Origin: Thermopolyspora sp044507605
GTDB taxonomy: Bacteria > Actinomycetota > Actinomycetes > Streptosporangiales > Streptosporangiaceae
DNA length: 64,000 bases
Reading direction: 5' to 3'
Assembly (NCBI GenBank): GCA_044507605.1
Contig: JBIQJI010000025.1
Coordinates: 5,790-69,789 of the forward strand
In this document: positions 17,161 to 26,834 of the stretch, one piece after another
Layout: each line of letters opens with the position of its first letter
Position numbering within the stretch: position 1 is the stretch's first letter
Program-made: the position numbers and the translations under genes
The notes under the pieces: model-generated
Seen by the model: only the letters and a program-made list of their open reading frames with translations
The model's database searches: none
What the model was told of the DNA's origin: nothing

Positions 17161-18390
17161 TCAGGAGGAGCCGTTGGCGCGCGTCTTCGGCGCGATGCCC
17201 GGCAGCAGCTGCGCGAGCAGCAGGGTCGACAGGGCGGAGGTGTCGCCCTCGTCGGCGCGCACCAGGATGGGCTGCGGCGCGTTCTCCACCAGGGTCGCGC
17301 CCACGTCCAGGCGGCGGCGGGCCAGCTCGTACTGCAGCACCGCCCGGTTGTCGCGGTACGACTCGGCGAGCCGCCGCAGCGCCTTGGCCTCGTTCTCGGC
17401 GGCGGTCAGCTCGCCCCGGCCGCGCGCCTCGATCTCCCAGCGCACTCGCTGCGCCTCGGTCTCCTGCTCCTCCAGCATCCGCGCCACGTCCTTGCGGGCG
17501 GTGTTGTGCGACGCCTTGACCTCGACGATGCGGGCGTCGCGGTCCTTCTTGGCCCGCTCGATCTCCATCAGCAGCGAGTCGGTGCGCCGCTTGCGGGTCA
17601 GCTCCCACTCCCGCTCGTACGCCGCCAGCTCCTTGGCCACCTTCTCCCGGGTCGCCAGGTGCTGCTGGTACTGGTCGGGCAGCTGCACGTCGGGGATGTT
17701 GGCGCCGGTGATCCGCACGCCGTACCGGCCGAGCTGGCGGCTCAGCATCTCCTGCATGTCGCCCACATCCGAGCCGCGCAGGTCGTACGCCCGCTCGGTG
17801 GTGACCTGCCGGCCGCGCTGCCTGATGGCGTCCTGCACGGCGCTGGACAGCACCAGGTCGAAGTTGCTCGCCCCGATGGTCCGCACGAACGCCACGGGGT
17901 CAACGATGCGGAACTTCAGGAAGAACTCGATCGACTTCAGCGGCACGTCCTCGGCGGTCGGGCAGGACGTGATGGGCGCGGTGTAGGGGATCTCGGTGGA
18001 GGTGTCGACGACGGCGTCCACCCGGTCCCAGGGCAGCCACAGGTAGTGGCGGCCCGGCGTGAGGGTGCCGCTGATGGCGCCCCAGCGGCTGCGCACGCCA
18101 GTGGTGCCCTGCTCGATCTCGACGATGGCCCGCCGCCACAGCCAGATGGCCGCGCCGAGCAGGCAGACCACCGCCACGGCCCCCACCGCCGCGCCGAACA
18201 CCCCGCCGGCGAGGACGGCCGTCACCGCGAGATAGACGGCGAACAGCAGCAGGGCCAGCCAGCCGAAGCCGCGGCGGTCCTTGGGGATCACCACCGGGAC
18301 GAGCTGGCCGTGCTCGCCGCCGCGCAGCAGCTCGCGGATCTCCGCCCAGCCGGCCAGCGATTCTTTGATCTTGGAGAACTCCCCGGTCAT
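17161..18390 (-). CDS. SPFH/band 7 domain membrane protein (distal of a pair)
   Basis: A 409-residue stomatin/flotillin-like scaffold protein, likely at the cytoplasmic membrane. Two hydrophobic segments (about 43-88) precede the SPFH domain (about 90-270: AIVEIEQGTTGVRSRWG, SIEFFLKFRIVDPVAFVRTI). A long charged helical region, probably coiled-coil (about 240-360), and a short C-terminal tail follow. Its ATG overlaps the stop of the upstream SPFH gene (18387-18390), so the two are translationally coupled and probably hetero-oligomerise. Known family roles are membrane microdomain organisation and regulation of membrane proteases; the specific role here is unknown. No NfeD or FtsH gene is adjacent. 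Confidence 0.88.
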   Translation of the reverse strand: MTGEFSKIKESLAGWAEIRELLRGGEHGQLVPVVIPKDRRGFGWLALLLFAVYLAVTAVLAGGVFGAAVGAVAVVCLLGAAIWLWRRAIVEIEQGTTGVRSRWGAISGTLTPGRHYLWLPWDRVDAVVDTSTEIPYTAPITSCPTAEDVPLKSIEFFLKFRIVDPVAFVRTIGASNFDLVLSSAVQDAIRQRGRQVTTERAYDLRGSDVGDMQEMLSRQLGRYGVRITGANIPDVQLPDQYQQHLATREKVAKELAAYEREWELTRKRRTDSLLMEIERAKKDRDARIVEVKASHNTARKDVARMLEEQETEAQRVRWEIEARGRGELTAAENEAKALRRLAESYRDNRAVLQYELARRRLDVGATLVENAPQPILVRADEGDTSALSTLLLAQLLPGIAPKTRANGSS

Positions 18391-19994
18391 GACGGCTCCA
18401 CCACCTCGTCCCCGATAGCGTCCACGGCGACGGCGGCGCCGGTCGTCGTGTCCCGCGCGTCCTCGGTCCTCAGCAGCTGGGCCACCTCGGCCTCCCTGGC
18501 CGCCACGCGCTTGGCGATCTCGTCCAGACGTCCCCGGATCGCCGCCATGTCGGCCTCCGAGAACAGCACGGTGTCGGAGCCGCCGACCAGCTCCCGCGCG
18601 ATCGCCAGGAAATCGACCGCGTCGTGCCGGCCCACCTGCACCACCTGCGGCAGCCTGGCGGCCACCTTCTCCAGCCGGTCCAGCAGGTCCTGCTGGAACC
18701 GGTAGTCCAGGATCTCCGGCGCCTCGGCGGCGCTGAGCGCCCGGATGTCCAGGGCCTGCGCCTCCAGCAGCGCCGAGTTGGCCTTGGCGGTGCTCTCGGC
18801 CTCGATCATGCGCTGCCTGGCCTGCGCCGTGGCCTTGTTCGACTCGCGCTCCAGCGCGGTGTCCATCTGCGCCTGGTAGCCCGCGATGTCGGCCTGGATC
18901 GCCGAAAGCGTCTCACGCAGCCCCGCGAGTTCCTTGGTCAGGTCGCCCTCGTTCTGCTGCTTGCGCAGCTCCAGCTGGTACTCGTAGGTGTAGGCCTCCT
19001 TGGCGACCCGCACCATCTCCGGCGCCGCCAGGTCCATGCGGTATTCCCGGCTGGACGGCTCGGCGTGCGTGATGTTGACGTTGGTGAGCCGCACGGCCGG
19101 CAGGAACTGCTCGTTGAGGCTGTCCAGCATGCCCTGGGTGCTCTCGCCCACCAGGTCGTAGATGTCCTCGGCGCGCTGGGCGTAGATCAGGCTCCGGGTC
19201 ACCTCGCTCACGGCGTTGGTGAGCTTGGCCTGGAAGCCGCTGACCGAGCCGAGCACGAAGATGAACTCCGCCGGGTCCTCGATGCGGAACTGCAGGAACA
19301 GATCGACCGACGCCTTGACGCCCTGCTGGGTGGGCGCCTCCCGGATCGGCGCGTTGAACGGGAACTCCCGGGTGGTGTTGACGATGTAGCTGACCCGTTT
19401 CCACGGGCTGAACAGCGTCACCCGGCCCGGGTCGGCCACCTGCACGAGCTTGCCGAACTTGGTGACCAGGGCCTTGCACCCGTCGGGCACCATGACCACG
19501 CTGCGGCGCCACCACAGGAACGCCAGCGACACCACCAGGATCGCCCAGTAGTGCGGGCCGAACAGCACGCGCGCGCCGTCGGGCAGGCCGGTCGCCACCA
19601 GCCCGGCGATGCCGAGGACGGCCAGCACGATGAGCGGGAACACCATGCGGGCCGTGCGGCCTTTGGGGATGACGACCGGCGAGATGACGTGGACGGGTTC
19701 GCCGTCGGGGCCCTGCTCCTGGAAGGAGCGGTTGATGATCTCTCCGGCCTCGCCGAGCGACGCGCTCCTCGCCTCGATCTGGGTGCCCACCGAGGCGCCG
19801 TGCGTGCGGGCGGCCTGGAAGTCGCCCGGGTCGAGCCGGAACGACGGCTCCTGTCCCGCCCTGTCCCCGCCCGGGCCGCCGCCCCCGCCGCCCGATAGGT
19901 CCTCCGCGAACCGCTGGGCGGTGCCGAGCACCGCTTGGGCGCTCTGCGCCGCCGCCATGGCCCGCTGCGCGACTCCCTGCCGCGGTCCCGCCAT
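18387..19994 (-). CDS. SPFH/band 7 domain membrane protein (proximal of a pair)
   Basis: A 535-residue SPFH-family protein. A Gly/Ala-rich N-terminal region of about 100 residues comes first, then two hydrophobic segments (about 116-160: MVFPLIVLAVLGIAGLVATG), the SPFH domain (about 165-340: LFLQFRIEDPAEFIFVLGSV), and a long helical region (about 340-450). A C-terminal acidic segment completes it. The ATG at 19994 was chosen because GGGGAG lies 8 nt upstream; an earlier ATG at 20078 would add residues over the uvrB promoter region. Divergent from uvrB and coupled to the second SPFH gene by an ATGA overlap. Two different SPFH proteins in one operon suggest a mixed complex. Confidence 0.87.
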   Translation of the reverse strand: MAGPRQGVAQRAMAAAQSAQAVLGTAQRFAEDLSGGGGGGPGGDRAGQEPSFRLDPGDFQAARTHGASVGTQIEARSASLGEAGEIINRSFQEQGPDGEPVHVISPVVIPKGRTARMVFPLIVLAVLGIAGLVATGLPDGARVLFGPHYWAILVVSLAFLWWRRSVVMVPDGCKALVTKFGKLVQVADPGRVTLFSPWKRVSYIVNTTREFPFNAPIREAPTQQGVKASVDLFLQFRIEDPAEFIFVLGSVSGFQAKLTNAVSEVTRSLIYAQRAEDIYDLVGESTQGMLDSLNEQFLPAVRLTNVNITHAEPSSREYRMDLAAPEMVRVAKEAYTYEYQLELRKQQNEGDLTKELAGLRETLSAIQADIAGYQAQMDTALERESNKATAQARQRMIEAESTAKANSALLEAQALDIRALSAAEAPEILDYRFQQDLLDRLEKVAARLPQVVQVGRHDAVDFLAIARELVGGSDTVLFSEADMAAIRGRLDEIAKRVAAREAEVAQLLRTEDARDTTTGAAVAVDAIGDEVVEPS

Positions 19995-20138
19995 CACACA
20001 TCTCCCCTCATTTGTCGGATTCGCACCGTATCGGGGGGCAATTACAGATCGCTTGCATTGGGACCACAGTCGTGACATGAGCCCGCCGGGACGTACGGCG
20101 AGGTGGCGGAGGGCGCGGGAAATGTCGGAGCGGCCGCG

Positions 20139-20144
20139 TAGGTT
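20139..20144 (+). promoter_or_regulatory. -10 element TAGGTT, leaderless promoter for uvrB
   Basis: A TAnnnT hexamer ends 8 nt before the uvrB GTG at 20153 and no Shine-Dalgarno sequence lies between. No SOS-box-like palindrome is evident beside it. Confidence 0.45.
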
Positions 20145-20152
20145 ATACCGAT

Positions 20153-22264
20153 GTGAGGCCCGTAACTGATCTGCAGCGTAAGGTGGCGCCGTTCAAGGTC
20201 GTCACCGACATGACCCCGTCCGGCGACCAGCCGGCGGCGATCGCCGAGCTCGAAAGGCGTGTCCGCGCGGGGGAGAAGGACTCCGTGCTGCTGGGGGCCA
20301 CCGGCACCGGCAAGACCGCGACCATCGCCTGGCTCGTCGAGCGGCTGCAGCGGCCGGTGCTCGTCATGCAGCCCAACAAGACCCTGGCCGCGCAGTTCGC
20401 CAACGAGCTGCGCGAGATGCTGCCGGGCAACGCCGTCGAGTACTTCGTGTCCTACTACGACTACTACCAGCCCGAGGCGTACGTCCCGCAGACCGACACC
20501 TACATCGAGAAGGACTCCTCGATCAACGACGAGGTCGACCGGCTGCGGCACTCGGCGACCAACTCGCTGCTCACCCGCCGCGACACCGTCGTCGTCGCGT
20601 CGGTGTCGTGCATCTACGGCCTCGGCACGCCGCAGGAGTACGTCGACCGGATGGTGCGGCTGCACGTCGGCCAGGAGATCGACCGCGACGACCTGCTCCG
20701 GCAGCTCGTCGGCATGCAGTACACCCGCAACGACCTCGCGTTCACCCGCGGCACGTTCCGGGTCCGCGGCGACACCATCGAGATCATTCCGCAGTACGAG
20801 GAGCTCGCCGTCCGCATCGAGATGTTCGGCGACGAGATCGAGAAGCTCGCCACCCTGCATCCCCTCACCGGCGAGCTGATCACCGAGGACGACGAGCTGT
20901 ACGTGTTCCCCGCCTCGCACTACGTCGCCGGGCCCGAGCGGATGGAGCGGGCGATCCGCGACATCGAGGCCGAGCTGGAGGAGACCCTCGCCGCAATGGA
21001 GCGGCAGGGCAAGATGCTGGAGGCGCAGCGGCTGCGCATGCGCACCACCTACGACATCGAGATGATGCGCCAGGTCGGCACCTGCTCCGGCATCGAGAAC
21101 TACTCGCGGCACATCGACGGCCGCGGCCCGGGCAGCGCGCCCAACACCCTGCTCGACTACTTCCCCGAAGACTTCCTGCTGGTGCTCGACGAGTCCCACC
21201 AGACCGTGCCGCAGATCGGGGCCATGTACGAAGGCGACGCGTCGCGCAAGCGGGTCCTGGTCGAGCACGGGTTCCGGCTGCCGAGCGCCATGGACAACCG
21301 GCCGCTGAAGTGGGAGGAGTTCCTCGACCGCATCGGCCAGACCATCTACCTGTCGGCGACCCCGGGGCCGTACGAACTGGGCAGGGTCGGCGGCGACGTC
21401 GTCGAGCAGGTCATCCGGCCCACCGGGCTGGTCGACCCCGAGGTGGTCGTCAAGCCCACGAAGGGGCAGATCGACGACCTGGTGCACGAGATCCGCGTGC
21501 GGGCCGAGCGCGACGAGCGGGTGCTGGTCACCACGCTCACCAAGAAGATGGCCGAGGACCTCACCGACTACCTGCTGGAGCTCGGCATCCGGGTGCGCTA
21601 CCTGCACAGCGAGGTCGACACGCTGCGGCGCATCGAGCTGCTGCGCGAGCTGCGGCTCGGCGAGTTCGACGTGCTCGTCGGCATCAACCTGCTGCGCGAG
21701 GGCCTCGACCTGCCCGAGGTGTCGCTGGTCAGCATCCTCGACGCCGACAAGGAGGGCTTCCTGCGCTCGGAGACCTCACTGATCCAGACGATCGGCCGCG
21801 CGGCCCGCAACGTCTCCGGCCAGGTCCACATGTACGCCGACACCGTCACCCCGTCGATGCGGCGCGCGATCGACGAGACCAGCCGCCGCCGGGCCAAGCA
21901 GATCGCCTACAACGAGGCCAACGGCATCGACCCCACGCCGCTGCGCAAGCGCATCGCCGACATCCTCGACCAGCTGGCCCGCGAGGAGGCCGACACCGAG
22001 ACCCTGCTCGGCGGCGCCGGCCGCCAGCAGAGCCGCGGCAAGGCCCCCGTGCCGGGCCTGGCCTCCAAGGACGCCGGCCGCCACGCCAAGGAGATCGCCG
22101 GCGAGATGCCGAGGGTCCAGCTGGAGTCGCTGATCGAGTCGCTCACGGCCCAGATGCACCAGGCCGCCGCCGACCTCCAGTTCGAGGTCGCCGCCCGCCT
22201 CCGCGACGAGGTCAAGGAGCTCAAGCGCGAGCTGCGCGACATGCGCGAGGCCGGCGTCAGCTGA
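20153..22264 (+). CDS. uvrB: Excinuclease ABC subunit B
   Basis: A 703-residue damage-verification helicase of nucleotide excision repair, acting with UvrA and UvrC. Walker A GATGTGKT (about 45-52), the beta-hairpin that inserts into DNA (YYDYYQPEAYVPQTDTYIEK), helicase motifs (DESHQTVPQ, SATPGPYE, GINLLREGLDLPEV, QTIGRAARN) and a C-terminal UVR domain (about 660-695) for UvrC contact are all present. The UVR domain is preceded by a roughly 60-residue Gly/Ala/Lys-rich linker. The GTG start is supported by the -10 element immediately upstream and by the normal N-terminus (FKVVTDMTPSGDQP). Confidence 0.98.
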   Translation: MRPVTDLQRKVAPFKVVTDMTPSGDQPAAIAELERRVRAGEKDSVLLGATGTGKTATIAWLVERLQRPVLVMQPNKTLAAQFANELREMLPGNAVEYFVSYYDYYQPEAYVPQTDTYIEKDSSINDEVDRLRHSATNSLLTRRDTVVVASVSCIYGLGTPQEYVDRMVRLHVGQEIDRDDLLRQLVGMQYTRNDLAFTRGTFRVRGDTIEIIPQYEELAVRIEMFGDEIEKLATLHPLTGELITEDDELYVFPASHYVAGPERMERAIRDIEAELEETLAAMERQGKMLEAQRLRMRTTYDIEMMRQVGTCSGIENYSRHIDGRGPGSAPNTLLDYFPEDFLLVLDESHQTVPQIGAMYEGDASRKRVLVEHGFRLPSAMDNRPLKWEEFLDRIGQTIYLSATPGPYELGRVGGDVVEQVIRPTGLVDPEVVVKPTKGQIDDLVHEIRVRAERDERVLVTTLTKKMAEDLTDYLLELGIRVRYLHSEVDTLRRIELLRELRLGEFDVLVGINLLREGLDLPEVSLVSILDADKEGFLRSETSLIQTIGRAARNVSGQVHMYADTVTPSMRRAIDETSRRRAKQIAYNEANGIDPTPLRKRIADILDQLAREEADTETLLGGAGRQQSRGKAPVPGLASKDAGRHAKEIAGEMPRVQLESLIESLTAQMHQAAADLQFEVAARLRDEVKELKRELRDMREAGVS

Positions 22265-22313
22265 CCGTGACATCACCGGTTCGCCGCTCTCGGCGGCCGG
22301 CGGTGTGCGGTCT

Positions 22314-22985
22314 TCAGGCCGAGGTGGGGGTGCGGGGCAGGAGGGGGACGGGCGGGGCGGGTGTGGGGGGTCGCCAGCCCTCGCCCGGTGTGAAGGAGCG
22401 CACGACCTTGGCGGGCACTCCGGCGAGGACGCTGTGGTCGGGGAACTCGCCGCGCACGACCGCGCCGGCGGCCACGACCGACTGGCGGCCGATGCGGGTG
22501 CCGGGCAGGATGATGGCGCCTGCGCCGATCCAGGAGCCGGAGCCGACGCTGACCGGGTTGTTGTGCGGCCACTGCCGGCCGATGGGCTGGTCGGGGTCGT
22601 CGTAGCCGTGGTTCTGGTCGGTGATGTAGACGTACGGGCCGGTGAACACGTCGTCGCCGATGGTGATCGACTGGTGGCCGACGATGTGGGTGCCGCGGCC
22701 GATGGAGCAGGCCCGGCCGAGCCGCACGATGGGGTCGGGGCCGAGGTCGGTGCCCGGCACCATGCCGGCCGAAAGTGAAACGCGTTCTCCGATGAGGGTG
22801 TGGTCGCCGATCTCGATCCACTGTTCGCCGAAGATCGCGCCGATGGGGAAGGCGAGGCACGCTCCCTCGCCGAGGCGGCGGAATCGGTAGCCGGCGGGGC
22901 TGGCCGGGGTGAGGGCGCCGGCGGCGCGGACGGCGGCCCAGCCGCGGTGGATCAAGCGGCCGGTCACGCGCCGCAGGAAGGACAT
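22314..22985 (-). CDS. Acyltransferase with left-handed beta-helix (LbH/hexapeptide repeat)
   Basis: A 223-residue sugar or glycan O-acetyltransferase-like protein (WbbJ/MaaA type). Hexapeptide repeats run from about residue 55 to 190 (IEIGDHTLIGERVSLSAGM, IVRLGRACSIGRGTHIV, WIGAGAIILPGTRIG, SVVAAGAVVRGEFPDHSVLA). The loop YITDQNHGYDDP supplies the probable catalytic His. A Pro-rich tail ends the protein. An AGGAGG lies 14 nt before the ATG at 22985; an out-of-frame ATG with better spacing opens a nine-residue mini-ORF (see findings). Divergent from pyrG, convergent with uvrB. The acceptor substrate is unknown. Confidence 0.85.
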   Translation of the reverse strand: MSFLRRVTGRLIHRGWAAVRAAGALTPASPAGYRFRRLGEGACLAFPIGAIFGEQWIEIGDHTLIGERVSLSAGMVPGTDLGPDPIVRLGRACSIGRGTHIVGHQSITIGDDVFTGPYVYITDQNHGYDDPDQPIGRQWPHNNPVSVGSGSWIGAGAIILPGTRIGRQSVVAAGAVVRGEFPDHSVLAGVPAKVVRSFTPGEGWRPPTPAPPVPLLPRTPTSA

Positions 22986-23095
22986 ATCGGCATAAGTTAC
23001 CTCCTGGTGGGGACGGTGTCGCACGCGCCTCCGCGCCGCCCGCTCGCCGGTGGTTGATACCTGGAGGGGCTGTTCTCCCACTTCATGGGGATAGT

Positions 23096-23124
23096 TTGTT
23101 ATTCTGAGAGCCCGTGGATAGGGT
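23096..23124 (+). promoter_or_regulatory. Promoter for pyrG (TTGTTA - 17 - TAGGGT)
   Basis: A -35 TTGTTA (23096-23101) and -10 TAGGGT (23119-23124) are 17 bp apart. The predicted start near 23131 gives a leader of about 45 nt before the GTG at 23176. A second -10-like TATTCT at 23100-23105 lacks a good -35. Confidence 0.6.
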
Positions 23125-23175
23125 GCCGAGTCAAACCCGGCCGGCAGCCAGACTTCGGACCACGGGGAGCCCCAC

Positions 23176-24846
<1,671 letters not shown>

Positions 24847-24904
24847 CCCGCGCGTGGGGCGGCCGAGCGACGGCAGAGCATCGGCACCCTACGAAAGGCA
24901 GGGC

Positions 24905-25573
24905 ATGAGCACAGGGAACGGCGGTCGCGACGGCGGCGCCACGGGGGTCCGCCTGACACCCGACGACGTCGGCGACGTCCCGGAGTCGTGGGAGGTGCTG
25001 CGATCCGCCGACCGGTTCCAGGCCCGGGTGATCTCGGTGCGCACCGACCGGGTGCGCATGCCGCACGACGACGCGGCCGACCGCGACTACGTGGTGCATC
25101 CGGGTTCCGTGGCGGTCGTGGCGCTCGACGCCGAGGGCAGGGTGCTGCTGCTGCGCCAGTACCGCCACGCCGTCCGCCGCCTGCTGTGGGAGCTGCCCGC
25201 CGGGCTGCGCGATGTCCCGGGCGAGCCGCTGCTCGACAACGCCGCCCGCGAGCTGGCGGAGGAGGCCGGCTACCGGGCCGCCACCTGGCACAGCCTGGTC
25301 GACACCTACTCCTCGCCCGGCATGTCCGACGAGCGCATGCGCATCTTCCTGGCCCGCGACCTGGAGAAGATCCCCGAGGACGAGAACGGCTTCGTGCCGC
25401 GCCACGAGGAGATCGACATGCCGCTGGTCTGGGTTCCGCTGGCCGAGGCGGTCCGCAAGGCACTCGCCGGAAAGATCCACAATGCCCAGGCGGTCACGGG
25501 TATTCTCGCGGCGTACGCCGCGTCAGCAGATGGTTTCGCGGGTCTGCGGCCGGCCGACGCGCCCGAGTCGTGA
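24905..25573 (+). CDS. NUDIX hydrolase, probable ADP-ribose pyrophosphatase
   Basis: A 222-residue cytoplasmic hydrolase of a nucleoside diphosphate linked to another moiety; ADP-ribose is the likely substrate from the family. The NUDIX box is intact (GLRDVPGEPLLDNAARELAE followed by EAGY, about residues 101-123), and the downstream proline/SPGMSDERMRIFLA segment is typical of the ADP-ribose class. The ATG at 24905 follows AAAGGCAGGG; an upstream frame to 24812 overlaps pyrG and lacks an RBS. It lies 58 nt after pyrG and 15 nt before the xerD-like gene, so an operon is likely. Confidence 0.92.
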   Translation: MSTGNGGRDGGATGVRLTPDDVGDVPESWEVLRSADRFQARVISVRTDRVRMPHDDAADRDYVVHPGSVAVVALDAEGRVLLLRQYRHAVRRLLWELPAGLRDVPGEPLLDNAARELAEEAGYRAATWHSLVDTYSSPGMSDERMRIFLARDLEKIPEDENGFVPRHEEIDMPLVWVPLAEAVRKALAGKIHNAQAVTGILAAYAASADGFAGLRPADAPES

Positions 25574-25588
25574 CGGAGCCCACTGGAG

Positions 25589-26683
25589 GTGGCCGCCCTG
25601 AGCGCCCACGCCGACAACGACGCCGTGCTGGCGGGCTACCTCGAGCATCTCGCCGGCGAGCGGGGCCTGGCCGCCAACACGCTCGCGTCGTACCGGCGTG
25701 ATCTGCGGCGCTATCTCGACCATCTGAAGGCGCGGGGCAGGCGCACCCTGGCCGAGGTGGCGGAACGCGACGTGGCGGATTTCCTGGCCGCGCTGCGCCG
25801 CGGCGACGACGAGCATCCCGCCCTGGTGGCCGGCTCGGCCGCCAGGGCGGTCTCGGCGGTGCGCGGGCTGCACCGGTTCGCCCTGCGCGAGGGCATGGCC
25901 GCGCACGACCCCACCCACGGCGTGCACCCGCCCAGGCGGCTGCGCAGGCTGCCCAAGGCGATCGGCATCGGCGACGTGGAGCGACTGATGGCGGCCACGG
26001 GGCCGCCGCACACGCCGCTCGCCCTGCGCAACCACGCCCTGCTCGAGCTGCTGTACGGCACGGGGGCGCAGATCTCCGAGGCGGTCGGGCTGGCCGTCGA
26101 CGACGTGCAGACGGCCGCGCCCGCGCCGGTCGTGCGGCTGCGCGGCAAGGGCGGCCGGGTGCGCCGGGTGCCGCTGGGGCGGCACGGCCGCGACGCGCTG
26201 GAGGCGTACCTGCTCAAGGGCCGGCCGGCCATCGCGGCGCACGGACGCGGCACCACGGCGCTGTTCCTCAACGCGAGGGGCGGCCGGTTGACGCGCCAGG
26301 GCGGCTGGGAGGTGCTGCAGGCCGCGGCCGAGCGGGCCGGGTTGCCCGGCGTCTCGCCCAACACCCTGCGGCACTCGTTCGCGACCCACCTGCTGGAGGG
26401 CGGCGCCGATCTGCGCGTCGTGCAGGAGCTGCTGGGGCACGCCTCGCCGGCCACCACGCAGGTCTACCAGGACGTCGGCGCCGAATTCGGGGGAGAAATG
26501 CCAGGTCACGGTGGTATTGCGGGTGATATTCGGCCGGAAATCACCGCGGATATCACCGTCGATAACCCCCGGGACGATCGCCGTGCGGGTATTGCCGCAA
26601 CCGGTGATAAGGTCGGCGATGCCGCCATCTTCGGGTCTGTGGGGGAGCGGCCCGCGCGAGACATCCGCCCGGGCCGGACGTGA
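25589..26683 (+). CDS. xerD: XerD-like tyrosine recombinase with altered catalytic residues and replaced C-terminus
   Basis: A 364-residue protein at the conserved xerD position. It has an N-terminal SAM-like core-binding domain (about 10-95) and a catalytic domain (about 115-295). Retained active-site residues are K187, R261, H284 and nucleophile Y293 (TTQVY). Two are changed: the first catalytic Arg, normally in GTGxRxSE, is Q161 (GTGAQISEAV), and the His of the HxxR box is N258 (SPNTLRHSF). After Y293 the usual LREVYATAHPRA-like helix is absent and a 70-residue tail with relaxed codon use follows. It may be catalytically impaired or inactive. The GTG at 25589 sits on a GGAGG; a CTG at 25598 is the alternative. 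Confidence 0.85.
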   Translation: MAALSAHADNDAVLAGYLEHLAGERGLAANTLASYRRDLRRYLDHLKARGRRTLAEVAERDVADFLAALRRGDDEHPALVAGSAARAVSAVRGLHRFALREGMAAHDPTHGVHPPRRLRRLPKAIGIGDVERLMAATGPPHTPLALRNHALLELLYGTGAQISEAVGLAVDDVQTAAPAPVVRLRGKGGRVRRVPLGRHGRDALEAYLLKGRPAIAAHGRGTTALFLNARGGRLTRQGGWEVLQAAAERAGLPGVSPNTLRHSFATHLLEGGADLRVVQELLGHASPATTQVYQDVGAEFGGEMPGHGGIAGDIRPEITADITVDNPRDDRRAGIAATGDKVGDAAIFGSVGERPARDIRPGRT

Positions 26684-26761
26684 CAGGGCTCGCCCTATTC
26701 GTGCATTCCGACCCGTGGACTTGACCGGTCATCGAACTTCGGTGAACCCGGGCGAGTCGCC

Positions 26762-26802
26762 TTGCCGCATACGTGCTAACCCCATAGTGTCCGTCCGGAC
26801 GG
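26762..26802 (+). promoter_or_regulatory. Promoter and palindromic operator candidate before parA
   Basis: A -35 TTGCCG (26762-26767) and -10 TAGTGT (26785-26790) are separated by 17 bp. Directly after the -10, covering the predicted start point, is a perfect 12-bp palindrome CCGTCCGGACGG (26791-26802). Its position suits a repressor site. It does not resemble the parS consensus (GTTTCACGTGAAAC). Confidence 0.5.
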
Positions 26803-26834
26803 TCCGATTCGGGAGCGTCAGGGAGGTTCATCTG

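Noticed and set aside
26468..26683. A simple frameshift creating the odd XerD-like C-terminus
   Set aside because: I looked for the conserved REVYATAHPRA-type ending in the other forward frames after Tyr293 and did not see it, so a single indel does not restore a normal tail.
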